Positions 26,549 through 34,812 of a stretch of DNA of 44,613 nt are shown piece by piece. Position numbers and translations under genes: made by a program. The stretch spans positions 1 through 44,613 of the forward strand of contig CAILHY010000021.1 in the NCBI GenBank assembly GCA_903834145.1. Direction: 5' to 3'. The notes below the pieces were generated by a model that worked only from the letters and a program-made list of their open reading frames with translations, had not been told where the DNA came from and made no database searches. Source of the stretch: an uncultured Actinomycetes bacterium. Its GTDB lineage: Bacteria > Actinomycetota > Actinomycetes > Nanopelagicales > Nanopelagicaceae. The first letter of the stretch is position 1, and each line of letters begins with the position of its first letter.

Positions 26549-27774
26549 TCCAACAAAAACTTCTCGCGGGTCTTCCGCGAGAAGTTAAGGTCCTCGTCGG
26601 TGCAGCGTTCTTTGTTGCCGTCGGGTTCGGAATTGTTGTTCCAGCGATTCCACTCTTTACCAAGTCATTCGGCGTAAACAACGCTGCCGTTGGATTTATC
26701 GTCTCCTCCTTTGCGATCGCGCGTTTTTGCTCTGGTCTCATTTCCGGACGACTGGTAGATAAATTTGGAGAACGTCCGGTGTTTGCTTTTGGCATACTCA
26801 TGGTTTCTTTCTTCACGCTTCTGTGCGCAATCGCTCACAGTTATTCGCAGCTTGTGATCTTCCGCACCGCTGGTGGACTCGGTTCATCCATGTTCTCTGT
26901 TGCCGCAGGTTCCATCATTATGCGTTCTGTATCTGATGACATGCGTGGTCGGGCGCAATCTATTTATAACGGAGCGTTTCTTGTCGGGGGAATTGCAGGC
27001 CCGGCAATCGGTGGGATTCTTATTGGTATCTCACTGAGGGCGCCATTCTTTGTTTATTCAGGATTCTTATTATGTGCAGGTACGGTGGGATTCCTCTTTC
27101 TCTCGCCAGGTAAACGTCGTTCTGTAATTGAGGATTCAAACGATGAGACCATGCATATCGCTGAAGCAATTCGGATTGCGCCTTATCGAACAGCGCTCAT
27201 GCTTTCCTTCGTCACAAGTTGGGTTCTCTTTGGATTGCGCTCATCGATCTTGCCTCTCTTTGTTACCGAAGAACTACATTCGACCGCATCCATTGTTGGT
27301 CTTGGTTTTACTTTGACCGCACTTTTCCAGGGGATTTTGCTATTGCCTGCAGGCGCCCTCTCTGATCGACGAGGTCGACGTATTGCATTGCTGATCGGTA
27401 CAAGCGTGGTTATGGGTGGCGTTTTGATATTGGTCTTTGCGCTCCACCCCTGGATGTACTTAGCAGGCATGTCCATCATGGGCCTTGGCGGAGCCTTTTT
27501 GTCCACCACTCCGGCAAATATTGTCGGAGATGTCATTCGAGGAAAGAGTGGGCAAGTTATTGCTCTCTTTCAGATGTCCGGTGATGCAGGAATGATTGTT
27601 GGCCCGGTCACCGTTGGATTCTTGTCCGATGTCTTCTCATTCCGCACGGCATTTATGACATCAGCGGCGGTCTTCTCTTTGGCCATTCTTCTAGCGTTTC
27701 GCCTTCCAGAAACGAGAAGATCCCATCTTCCCGGCGGAAGCTCATTCCCAACTTCTGAAAGTTCAGGCATATAA
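26545..27774 (+). CDS. MFS transporter (12-helix, drug-efflux type)
   Basis: The 409-residue protein has about 12 membrane segments. It shows [18 protein letters not shown] in helix 1, [17 protein letters not shown] (motif A), and [27 protein letters not shown] in helix 5, a pattern like the antiporter motif C. The second half contains [16 protein letters not shown]. The TTG start at 26545 overlaps the upstream stop (TTGA), so the pair is translated together. Substrate unknown. A strong bidirectional terminator follows. Confidence 0.9.
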   Translation: MIQQKLLAGLPREVKVLVGAAFFVAVGFGIVVPAIPLFTKSFGVNNAAVGFIVSSFAIARFCSGLISGRLVDKFGERPVFAFGILMVSFFTLLCAIAHSYSQLVIFRTAGGLGSSMFSVAAGSIIMRSVSDDMRGRAQSIYNGAFLVGGIAGPAIGGILIGISLRAPFFVYSGFLLCAGTVGFLFLSPGKRRSVIEDSNDETMHIAEAIRIAPYRTALMLSFVTSWVLFGLRSSILPLFVTEELHSTASIVGLGFTLTALFQGILLLPAGALSDRRGRRIALLIGTSVVMGGVLILVFALHPWMYLAGMSIMGLGGAFLSTTPANIVGDVIRGKSGQVIALFQMSGDAGMIVGPVTVGFLSDVFSFRTAFMTSAAVFSLAILLAFRLPETRRSHLPGGSSFPTSESSGI

Positions 27775-27777
27775 AAA

Positions 27778-27812
27778 AAATTGGCCCCCACCATTAAGGC
27801 GAGGGCCAATTT
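27778..27812. terminator. Bidirectional rho-independent terminator
   Basis: A 10-base stem aaattggccc/gggccaattt (27778-27787 with 27803-27812) has A and T flanks on both sides. It lies between the convergent MFS and Bax inhibitor-like genes and can serve both. Confidence 0.9.
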
Positions 27813-27822
27813 CTAAACTGTA

Positions 27823-28638
27823 TTAGTTGCTATTTCGCAATATTGAAAGCAAGCGAAGAACTTCCATATACAACCAAACCAACGTGACCATGAGGCCAAA
27901 ACCCGCGCGCCATGATTCAACTTCTGGTAAACCTGCATTGACGCCTTTTTGAATTTGATCGAAATCCAAAATCAAGAAAACGCTAGCAAGACCAACACCT
28001 GCAAGAGCAAGGAGTAGTCCAAGGCCATGCACGCCATAAAGGCCCATTCCGCCACCCACGTGAGCGAATGCAGCGAACATGCTGATGAGACCTAATACCA
28101 AGTACCCAATTGCTGCGCCCATCACCATGCGATTAAAACGTGGTGTTACGCGAACGCGTCCACTGCGATAAGCGAAGAGAACGCCAACGAATGCGGCGAG
28201 TGTTCCAAGGATTGCTTGGCTTACGATCCCTGGGTAAATAGTGTTGTACACATGACTGAGTGCGCCCAGTGCTAATCCTTCGAGTGCTGCATAAGCAATG
28301 ATCAACGCAGGACGAACGGTCTTACTAAATGTATTGACCATCGCAAGAACGAATCCGCCAAGGAAACCAACCATCAAGAATCCACCGCCAAGGTTGAGTG
28401 TCCAAGCAGCAGCGCCAGTGATGACCAAGATTCCAAAGAGGATTCCGGTACGAGTAACAACATCATCAATGGTCATGCGACCGGTACGAAGTGATGAAGC
28501 CGCTGGTGCGTTGTAAAGATTCTCTAGCGTTTGTGGTGAATCAACGGGTGCCACCTGCTGGATAGTTGCTCCAGGATTCATAGATGCGAAGCCGCGTTGA
28601 TTAAAGGCTCTTCCCAAGACAGGGTTTGAGCTTTGCAT
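27823..28638 (-). CDS. Bax inhibitor-1/YccA-family membrane protein
   Basis: This 271-residue protein has a Ser/Pro-rich cytoplasmic start of about 65 residues (SNPVLGRAFNQRGFASM), then seven hydrophobic segments. The actinobacterial Bax1-I form is recognised by NPVLGRAF and the end ESWRAGFGLMVTLVWLYMEVLRLLSIL. Relatives are pH-sensitive calcium leak channels or protease regulators; the role here is unknown. ATG 28638 is preceded by aaggaga. Confidence 0.9.
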   Translation of the reverse strand: MQSSNPVLGRAFNQRGFASMNPGATIQQVAPVDSPQTLENLYNAPAASSLRTGRMTIDDVVTRTGILFGILVITGAAAWTLNLGGGFLMVGFLGGFVLAMVNTFSKTVRPALIIAYAALEGLALGALSHVYNTIYPGIVSQAILGTLAAFVGVLFAYRSGRVRVTPRFNRMVMGAAIGYLVLGLISMFAAFAHVGGGMGLYGVHGLGLLLALAGVGLASVFLILDFDQIQKGVNAGLPEVESWRAGFGLMVTLVWLYMEVLRLLSILRNSN

Positions 28639-28707
28639 AGTCTCTTGTCTCCTTCTGTAGCCGATGGAAGATCCATCAGTAGTAGAACAATCCTAGGTTG
28701 CAGATTC

Positions 28708-28744
28708 TTCCCAGCAAGCGTGGAAGACGCTCACAGGCTGGGAA
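28708..28744 (-). terminator. Hairpin, possible terminator after the nitroreductase
   Basis: An 8-base stem ttcccagc/gctgggaa (28708-28715 with 28737-28744) encloses a second short stem agcg/cgct. It lies after the nitroreductase stop and before the Bax-like promoter. There is no T-tract, so efficiency is uncertain. Confidence 0.45.
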
Positions 28745-28784
28745 TGAGCATAGAAAGAAGCCCTCTCAGGCCAAAAAGGAAGAC

Positions 28785-29369
28785 TTAGGCGCCAGGTAGC
28801 CCTGCGATAACCAACTCGGAAAGTGGCAATCGAACGCGTGGAGCCTTTTCGCGCTCTTGCAATGCTGGGTCAGACAATTGATCTGGCGATGCCTGGGTAC
28901 CTAATACCAAGATTGCCGTCTGTAGGTAGTTATCAGGAAGTGAATATTCGGCCTTCACTTTTTCCCGGTCATACCCGGCAATCGGGTGAACAGCAATGCC
29001 ACGATGATTCGCTTCCATAGTCATGAAAGCACTCGCAAGACCTGCATCATAAAGTGCAAAGGGGCGAGCCGAGCCATCGTCATTTGTCGTCACCGCAGCA
29101 ACGAGAACTAAAGCAGAAGCGGTTGGTGCCCACGCCGCATTAAATCCTGCGAAATGTTTACTCAGATTTTCAAAATGCGTATCCCCGCGCTTTGCAACAA
29201 TGAATCGCCAAGGTTGTTGATTGTTTGTCGAAGGTGACCAACGACCGGCTTCCAGAATCGCAGCAATATCACCATCTGATATTTCAGCAACCGCGTCGAA
29301 GGAACGCGGGCTCCATCGGTTGGCAATCAATGGGCTAAGGGTTACTGAGGAATCTGCGGGCTTGAACAT
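28785..29369 (-). CDS. Nitroreductase-family FMN oxidoreductase
   Basis: The 194-residue protein has the FMN-binding start NRWSPRSFDAVAEISDGDIAAILEAGRWSPSTNNQQPWRFIVA (about residues 16-58), which is diagnostic. The later segments ALYDAGLASAFMTMEANHRGIAVHPIAGYD and YLQTAILVLG follow. Such enzymes reduce nitro compounds, quinones or flavins with NAD(P)H, usually as dimers. The substrate is not predictable. Two overlapping palindromes lie upstream at 29404-29428. Confidence 0.92.
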   Translation of the reverse strand: MFKPADSSVTLSPLIANRWSPRSFDAVAEISDGDIAAILEAGRWSPSTNNQQPWRFIVAKRGDTHFENLSKHFAGFNAAWAPTASALVLVAAVTTNDDGSARPFALYDAGLASAFMTMEANHRGIAVHPIAGYDREKVKAEYSLPDNYLQTAILVLGTQASPDQLSDPALQEREKAPRVRLPLSELVIAGLPGA

Positions 29370-29403
29370 GTGTGCGAGTCAACCTTCTGCTGGATCACTT
29401 CTG

Positions 29404-29428
29404 CTCAACGCATGTGTTGAGTACTCAA
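29404..29428. promoter_or_regulatory. Overlapping palindromes upstream of the nitroreductase
   Basis: ctcaac-6-gttgag (29404-29409 with 29416-29421) overlaps the perfect palindrome ttgagtactcaa (29417-29428), about 40 bases before the nitroreductase ATG. It looks like an operator. No adjacent regulator is visible. Confidence 0.35.
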
Positions 29429-29480
29429 TCAAGAACTCGCCCGTCTGAAAGTTTATTCCCAGAATCCATGTGATGTTGGA

Positions 29481-30455
29481 CTAATGTGAAAACAGCGCCT
29501 TTTTGATTGCCAAGATGCGGTTTTTCCAAATGAGTTGAGACAGGGCAGCCTCGGGAGCAAATAACTCTGCTGCGTGAAAGGCGCCCGGGTAGAGGTGGAA
29601 TTCAATGGGCACACCAGAACTTGCGATGCGTCCAACCAACTCAATTACTTCGTCGCGGAATAGATCCACAGTTCCGACATCAATAAAAGTTGGAGGCAAG
29701 TTTGAGAAATCAACCGCACGTGCCGGAGCTGCATAAGCAGGAACATCACTAATTTCAGTGGTGGATCCGAGATACCACCGCCATGCTTCAAGTTGTTCGT
29801 GTCGATCCCAGACACCAACATCAACAACTTCGAAGGATGAAACCGTGGTACTTCGATCATCAACCATGGGATAAATGGGCGCAAGAAAAGCAATCTCAGG
29901 ACCACCACGATCACGAGCCATCAACCCCAAGGCCAAAGCCAAGTTACCGCCGGCGCTCTCGCCATACACCGCAATCTTTTTAGGATCAATCGCCAAATCT
30001 TGCGCGTTTGCAACTATCCATTCCAACGCGGCATAGCAATCTTCCAAACCTGCAGGATATGGGAATTCAGGAGCCAATCGATAATCGATAGCGATTGTCA
30101 CTGTTCCGGAATCCTCACATAGCGTGCTCGCATGTGCATCATCGGCGGCAATGCTTCCCATGAACATTCCACCACCATGAATAGCCAATATCGCGGGTAG
30201 CACTCCCGAACCATTCTTCGGACGGTATATGCGAATCGGAGTTGTGCCTGCACCAGATAATTGAGGGATTACGAGATCTTCTTTAGTGACATTCACATTC
30301 TCTGGAGTATCAGCGCTTGCGGCTTGCAAGGATTCCAAATGCGCCGTTCGTCTTTCAACGGGATCCTTTAGCACTCCAAGACCGCCTGGAAATCTTTCCA
30401 GATGAGCGGCTAACGCAACCTTGAGTTCGGGATCGATCTGATTCTTTATCGTCAT
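29481..30455 (-). CDS. Alpha/beta hydrolase, hormone-sensitive-lipase (family IV) type
   Basis: The 324-residue esterase has the HSL oxyanion motif HGGG at 93-96 (LAIHGGGMFMG), nucleophile Ser167 in GESAGG, probable acid Asp264 (GTVDLFRDE) and His294 (GAFHAAE). Family members hydrolyse short-chain or aromatic acyl esters, usually in the cytoplasm; no signal peptide is present. It is the last gene of the catabolic island, 8 bases after the MBL-fold gene. In context it could release an acyl group from the imported substrate. That role is inferred. Confidence 0.92.
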   Translation of the reverse strand: MTIKNQIDPELKVALAAHLERFPGGLGVLKDPVERRTAHLESLQAASADTPENVNVTKEDLVIPQLSGAGTTPIRIYRPKNGSGVLPAILAIHGGGMFMGSIAADDAHASTLCEDSGTVTIAIDYRLAPEFPYPAGLEDCYAALEWIVANAQDLAIDPKKIAVYGESAGGNLALALGLMARDRGGPEIAFLAPIYPMVDDRSTTVSSFEVVDVGVWDRHEQLEAWRWYLGSTTEISDVPAYAAPARAVDFSNLPPTFIDVGTVDLFRDEVIELVGRIASSGVPIEFHLYPGAFHAAELFAPEAALSQLIWKNRILAIKKALFSH

Positions 30456-30463
30456 GTGCTCGC

Positions 30464-31417
30464 TTACTTGTAGAGGGCTATGCCGGTAGAAGAAGTACTC
30501 TTTACAACTTTTCCGTATGAAACCAACACTTCAAGAGCGCCAAGAACGGGGTAAACCAAATACTTGTAGGCGGGATCTGGCCAGACTCCAAGTCGATCGT
30601 GAGAGATTTCAATGATCTCTAATAGCGAAATGGGTTTGGCGCTCTTTGTAAGAGTCTCCAAAGTTACGCTCTCAACCAGGTCTGTATAGCTCAAGGATAT
30701 GTCAAGAAAATCTATGCCATCTTGTCCGACGTAGCGTGGATAGTGCGAGGTAAGGATCTCGGCAGGATGCAAACCTTTAATCATCCGAATCGTGGATCGA
30801 TACGCTTCAACAAATCGGTAGGTCGGCGGGAAGGCATGTTCACCTGTTGCCAGCAAAACGGATTGTCCGAGCACGGCATCACCAATCATCATGGCGCCAG
30901 TAGTTTCATCGAGTATCGATAGGTGACCCCAGGAATGCCCAGGCGTATGCAATATCTGCACACAACGATTGCCAAGGTCAATGCGCTCGTTTCCGGCGAA
31001 ACCAATATCAACGGAAGTCTCAAAAGCCACTGTCCCAATGAAATCAACAGCTTCTTGAGATTCAGCAAAACCATGCTCCTTGGAGAATTCGTTATAGCGA
31101 TCATCTACCATCTTTGACAAATCAACGATCATGTCGCGATCGCGCTCTCCACAGCAAATCAAAGCGTTCGGCATCAATTCCTTCACTGCTTTATTTCCGC
31201 CGGTGTGGTCATAATCTGAGTGAGTATTTATTGCATAACGAACCTTCTCGAGAGAAAGCGAGTGAGCATTCATATAAGGAATAAGGGTTTCTCGAATGGA
31301 TTGATCAAATCCTGTGTCCAGCAATAGCGTGTAGTCATCTCCGACAACCAAGTACAGGGCAACGTAACGCGGCCCGATTGGGCATTCCACTCTATGTATC
31401 CCCGGCAATATTTCCAT
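30464..31417 (-). CDS. Metallo-beta-lactamase-fold hydrolase
   Basis: The 317-residue protein has the metal motif THSDYDHTGG (an HxDxDH variant seen in many MBL-fold proteins), then LHTPGHSWGHLSILDE for the third-metal His, and MIGDAVLG for the bridging Asp. The C-terminal part (about 210-317) is helical with EILTSHYPRYVG. Such proteins hydrolyse thioesters, lactones or phosphoesters. Beside CoA-ester genes, a thioesterase or lactonase is plausible. It starts 2 bases after the crotonase gene's stop. Confidence 0.88.
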   Translation of the reverse strand: MEILPGIHRVECPIGPRYVALYLVVGDDYTLLLDTGFDQSIRETLIPYMNAHSLSLEKVRYAINTHSDYDHTGGNKAVKELMPNALICCGERDRDMIVDLSKMVDDRYNEFSKEHGFAESQEAVDFIGTVAFETSVDIGFAGNERIDLGNRCVQILHTPGHSWGHLSILDETTGAMMIGDAVLGQSVLLATGEHAFPPTYRFVEAYRSTIRMIKGLHPAEILTSHYPRYVGQDGIDFLDISLSYTDLVESVTLETLTKSAKPISLLEIIEISHDRLGVWPDPAYKYLVYPVLGALEVLVSYGKVVKSTSSTGIALYK

Positions 31418-31419
31418 TG

Positions 31420-32211
31420 CTACCTCCCCTTGAATTGCGGTTGACGTTTTTCTATAAATGCCGCGCGCCCTTCATCGCTATCCTCCGTTGTGAAGCAATA
31501 GGCGAAGGTGTCATTCTCATATTGAAGTCCAATATCCACTGCAGTAGACATGGAAATTCGCACCAAGTGCTTAGCTAATTCAGTTGCAATCGGCGCGTTC
31601 ATCGCAATTCGTGAGGCCAAATTGGCGACCGCTTCGTCGATTTCGCTTTCTTCCAAAAGCCGATCTACCAGACCCTTTCGTTCTGCATCAGCGGCAGAAA
31701 CTAAATCACCTGTTAACAACATTTCTAGAGCTTTTCCTGTGCTCATAATTCTTGGCAACAGTTGAGTATTTCCGGCACCACCATGCCAGCCCAATTTGAT
31801 TTCACCCGCACCGAATTTCGATTCGACGGTGGCGTATCGAATATCAGACATAAGCGCCATCTCTAAACCGCCACCAATGCAGTACCCGCGAATCTTCGCA
31901 ATAACCGGCTTGCGAATTTGCCATATTCCGCGGGCATAATCCACACGATTTCGCAGCTCCCAATTTGAACCGTAGTCATCCAAAACTTTTACATCACTAC
32001 CTGCAGAGAATGCTTTCGATCCCGTCCCAGTTAAAATGATTACCCGAATTTCGGGATCATTATTTATATAGTTCACGAGTTCGATCAGCGCTTGTCCCAT
32101 TGCAGGCGTCATAGTGTTGAGTTTTTCAGGGCGATTTAATGTGATCGTTCCGATTCGATCAACAACTTCAAAGACGAGTTCGTCGGGCAACTTCGGGATT
32201 GTGAACTTCAT
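31420..32211 (-). CDS. Enoyl-CoA hydratase/isomerase (crotonase) family protein A
   Basis: The 263-residue crotonase has TLNRPEKLNTM, the oxyanion-hole regions AFSAGSDVKVL and GYCIGGGLEMALMSD, and both candidate acid/base glutamates: Glu137 (GAGEIKLG) and Glu163 (KALEMLLTGD). The usual P-G-A-G-G segment is replaced by GWHGGAGNTQLL, a feature shared with the paralogue at 34015. It may hydrate, dehydrate or cleave a CoA thioester from the CoA-transferase step. ATG 32211 overlaps the regulator's stop (ATGA). Confidence 0.92.
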   Translation of the reverse strand: MKFTIPKLPDELVFEVVDRIGTITLNRPEKLNTMTPAMGQALIELVNYINNDPEIRVIILTGTGSKAFSAGSDVKVLDDYGSNWELRNRVDYARGIWQIRKPVIAKIRGYCIGGGLEMALMSDIRYATVESKFGAGEIKLGWHGGAGNTQLLPRIMSTGKALEMLLTGDLVSAADAERKGLVDRLLEESEIDEAVANLASRIAMNAPIATELAKHLVRISMSTAVDIGLQYENDTFAYCFTTEDSDEGRAAFIEKRQPQFKGR

Positions 32212-32927
32212 TTACGCGCTTTCTTGCGAAAAGTATTTGACGAGCGCGTGGCTTCCTCAAGTAAGGCGCGCATCGCAATCTCAGCTGCATCTGCATCCTC
32301 ATCAATGATTGCATCTAAAGTGGCTTGATGGGTAGTCAAAAAATCACCATTGGAAATCACGTGGCGAACCATCTCATCTCGTATCTTGAGCAAAGGAATA
32401 AAGAGAAGCCCCATCTGCTTCATCAATTCATTCTGGGTTGCATCTAACAAGGCCTGATGAAATTCTGAATCCGCCTCTCCTATGATCGGAGAATCTGGTC
32501 CATCTTCATGAAAAGCATCGGTCATGCGCTTCATAGCCGCCGTCAAAGCATTTATATCTTTGGTGCCTCGACGTTTAGCCGCTATCCGAGCCACCCAAGG
32601 TTCATAGCTCGACCGGACTTCTTCTAAATCTTTCACTAACTCAGGAACGAGCCCTGAATCGTTGAGCCAGTGGATGACATCTGGATCTAAGAGATTCCAT
32701 TCATTACGACCCAAAACGATCGTGCCAATTTTCGTACGAGCACGAGTAAGACGTTTGTCATGTAAAACCTTGAGTGCTTCACGAACGACGGTTCGGCTCA
32801 CGCTAAATTGCAATTCTAAGGAATCAGCTGTCAAGATTGATCCGGCGGGAATTTTCCCAGAGACAATCTGACTTCCTAAGGTAGAAATTATTTGAGCAGG
32901 AAGGTTTCTGGCAACGGCAGTTCTCAT
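32208..32927 (-). CDS. GntR-family regulator with FCD domain
   Basis: The 239-residue protein has a winged helix-turn-helix (about 8-70: IISTLGSQIVSGKIPAGSILTADSLELQFSVSRTVVREALKVL). A linker with WNLLDPDVIHWL follows, and then a helical FCD ligand domain (residues 80-225) with metal-type residues in EADSEFHQALLDAT. The NLLDPDV segment is typical of sugar-acid regulators such as DgoR. Sitting inside the island and overlapping both neighbours by 4 bases, it is the likely local repressor. The palindromes at 36046 and 42156 are candidate operators. Confidence 0.93.
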   Translation of the reverse strand: MRTAVARNLPAQIISTLGSQIVSGKIPAGSILTADSLELQFSVSRTVVREALKVLHDKRLTRARTKIGTIVLGRNEWNLLDPDVIHWLNDSGLVPELVKDLEEVRSSYEPWVARIAAKRRGTKDINALTAAMKRMTDAFHEDGPDSPIIGEADSEFHQALLDATQNELMKQMGLLFIPLLKIRDEMVRHVISNGDFLTTHQATLDAIIDEDADAAEIAMRALLEEATRSSNTFRKKARK

Positions 32928-34012
32928 AAAAGGGAGTCTGCCTCACATATAGCAAGAGCCAAAGGCCCCTGGCCCCATGGAACAAGAAATCCACGTGGGG
33001 TGAATTCATAGTGGGACTTTCGAGTCGAAGCCATAACCGCAGCCGTAACATTAAGTAGGTGGCCGTTTTCATCTGTGTCTGCGATAGCACCGGCTAATGC
33101 CGCAATAAGAGCGGGCTTAACGAGCGCTTCATCAACAATTCCCATCTTGATTGCTCGTGCGAATCCTGTAGCCATAAAGGCTGCAGTAGAACCCTCTTCG
33201 CCAGATCGCTCGCTATCAACTACGCAAAACCAACGACCATCTTCTCTTTGCAGCTCGATCATTCTATAAATTTGTTTCGTGAGAGCTTCAACTAAACGAG
33301 AGCGGTGTTCGTGATCTTGTGGAATGTTATGTAAAACATCGAGTAACCCAAGCATTGACCACCCTTGGCCTCGCCCCCATGCTGGGCCAAACGTTCCTGG
33401 AACTCCATTGAGGAAGAAGTGATCGAATATTCCCTCGGGGGTTTGCAACGCATCAACATATGCAAGTGCCTGTGTGACGCCTACTTCAGTGAACTCTTGA
33501 TTTTCCAGAGCCTTACCCAACGCAGTGAAGAAGGGTGGATCAAAGTGCAGACAATCAACGCACGTGCCCCCCGGTGGTTCGGCAAGTAGCGCGGCTTCAT
33601 AAGGAGGTAGCGCTTCTCCCCCGTACGGTGGAATTAAGCAGAGCGATTCCCACGTGTCATAAATGCCACGATCAACGGTGCGACTCATGAGATATCGCGC
33701 AAGTGGAATCAGGGCTTCCAATAAAACGGTGTCGCCAGTTAACGTGGCAACTTCCACCATCGCCATTCCTGGCGCAGTGGCGTCCATTCTTTTGAATGGT
33801 GTCTGTCGAGTCGCCCAGGAGCGCATCCAGCCATGTGCGAAAGCTAGATAAGTGGGGTCTCCCAATAGTTTCCCTGTTTCAATAATTCCTTCAAAGCCCG
33901 TGGAGTCACCAAAATTCCAGGTGCTGTAGCGCATATCAGTGAGGGACTTGCCGATCTGTGACAACAAAACTAGACGATCTTCACGATTTGGAAGCGAAGG
34001 TGCTCTACTCAT
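32924..34012 (-). CDS. Glycoside hydrolase, GH88/GH105-like
   Basis: The 362-residue protein resembles (alpha/alpha)6-barrel unsaturated uronyl hydrolases. It has GTCVDCLHFDPPFFTALGKAL, then FGPAWGRGQGWSMLGLLDVL (about 207-226, the most diagnostic segment), REDGRWFCVVDSERSGEEGSTAAFMATGFARAI and HYEFTPRGFLVPWGQGPLALA near the end. Those families remove 4,5-unsaturated uronic acids from oligosaccharides made by lyases. No signal peptide is present, so it would act on imported substrate. It overlaps the regulator by 4 bases and lies 2 bases past a crotonase gene. Assignment to family is good, exact substrate unknown. Confidence 0.78.
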   Translation of the reverse strand: MSRAPSLPNREDRLVLLSQIGKSLTDMRYSTWNFGDSTGFEGIIETGKLLGDPTYLAFAHGWMRSWATRQTPFKRMDATAPGMAMVEVATLTGDTVLLEALIPLARYLMSRTVDRGIYDTWESLCLIPPYGGEALPPYEAALLAEPPGGTCVDCLHFDPPFFTALGKALENQEFTEVGVTQALAYVDALQTPEGIFDHFFLNGVPGTFGPAWGRGQGWSMLGLLDVLHNIPQDHEHRSRLVEALTKQIYRMIELQREDGRWFCVVDSERSGEEGSTAAFMATGFARAIKMGIVDEALVKPALIAALAGAIADTDENGHLLNVTAAVMASTRKSHYEFTPRGFLVPWGQGPLALAICEADSLL

Positions 34013-34014
34013 AT

Positions 34015-34809
34015 TTAGCGCCCCTTGAATTCTGGTTTACGTTTTTCGGCGAAGGCTCGTTGACCTTCTGCCGCATCTTCTGTTGTCATGCAATAAGAAA
34101 AAGAATCATTTTCGTAAAGTAAACCAATATCCAGTGGCGTATTTTGCGCCATGCGGATCATATGTTTTGTCATCTGAGCTGCGATTGGGGCTTTCTCGGC
34201 AATAGAGTCGGCAATTTCAATTGCTCTACTAAGAACTTGGTCCCCGCTCACCAATTCCTGTACCAATCCCATACGCAATGCAACATCTGCAGTAACTGCC
34301 TCGCCATGTAATAAGAAAAGTGAGGCATTGCCCGGTCCAACCGTATGAGTAAGCAATTGTGTCTGCCCAGACCCGCCGTGCCAGCCCCAACGAATTTCTC
34401 CAGCCATATATTTTGCCTCAGGGGTAGAAATGCGAACATCCGACGCGCATGCCATCTCTAATCCGCCACCTATGACCCAACCGTGAAGCGCGGCAACAAC
34501 AGGCTTCTTGATCAACCAAATGGCACGGGCATAATCAAGATTTCGAGAGAATCTGTTGCGGTACTCCCAGTTGCTTCCATACTCATCGAGCTCTGTGAGG
34601 TCACTCCCGGCGCAAAAGCCTTTCTCGCCCTTTCCGTAGAGAACAACGGATCTGATTGCCAAGTTGTTATTGATCTGCCCGATGTATGAATTCATCTGCT
34701 CATCCATGACTACGGTCATGGCATTGATCTTTTCGGGCCGATTGAGAATCAGATGCGCTGTCGCTCCGTGAATTTCAAGGTCAACACTGCCAGAGAGTTT
34801 TGCGCTCAT
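34015..34809 (-). CDS. Enoyl-CoA hydratase/isomerase (crotonase) family protein B
   Basis: The 264-residue protein resembles the crotonase at 31420: GFCAGSDLTELDEYGSNWEYRNR, GWVIGGGLEMACASD, GEIRWGWHGGSGQTQLL, and an identical ending EFKGR/QFKGR style. Glu138 is kept, but the second glutamate position is Leu164 (NASLFLL). A standard hydratase mechanism is therefore unlikely; isomerase, decarboxylase or C-C cleavage activity should be considered. It begins 3 bases after the CoA-transferase gene stop. The two may have arisen by duplication in the island or form a mixed complex. Confidence 0.9.
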   Translation of the reverse strand: MSAKLSGSVDLEIHGATAHLILNRPEKINAMTVVMDEQMNSYIGQINNNLAIRSVVLYGKGEKGFCAGSDLTELDEYGSNWEYRNRFSRNLDYARAIWLIKKPVVAALHGWVIGGGLEMACASDVRISTPEAKYMAGEIRWGWHGGSGQTQLLTHTVGPGNASLFLLHGEAVTADVALRMGLVQELVSGDQVLSRAIEIADSIAEKAPIAAQMTKHMIRMAQNTPLDIGLLYENDSFSYCMTTEDAAEGQRAFAEKRKPEFKGR

Positions 34810-34812
34810 GTA

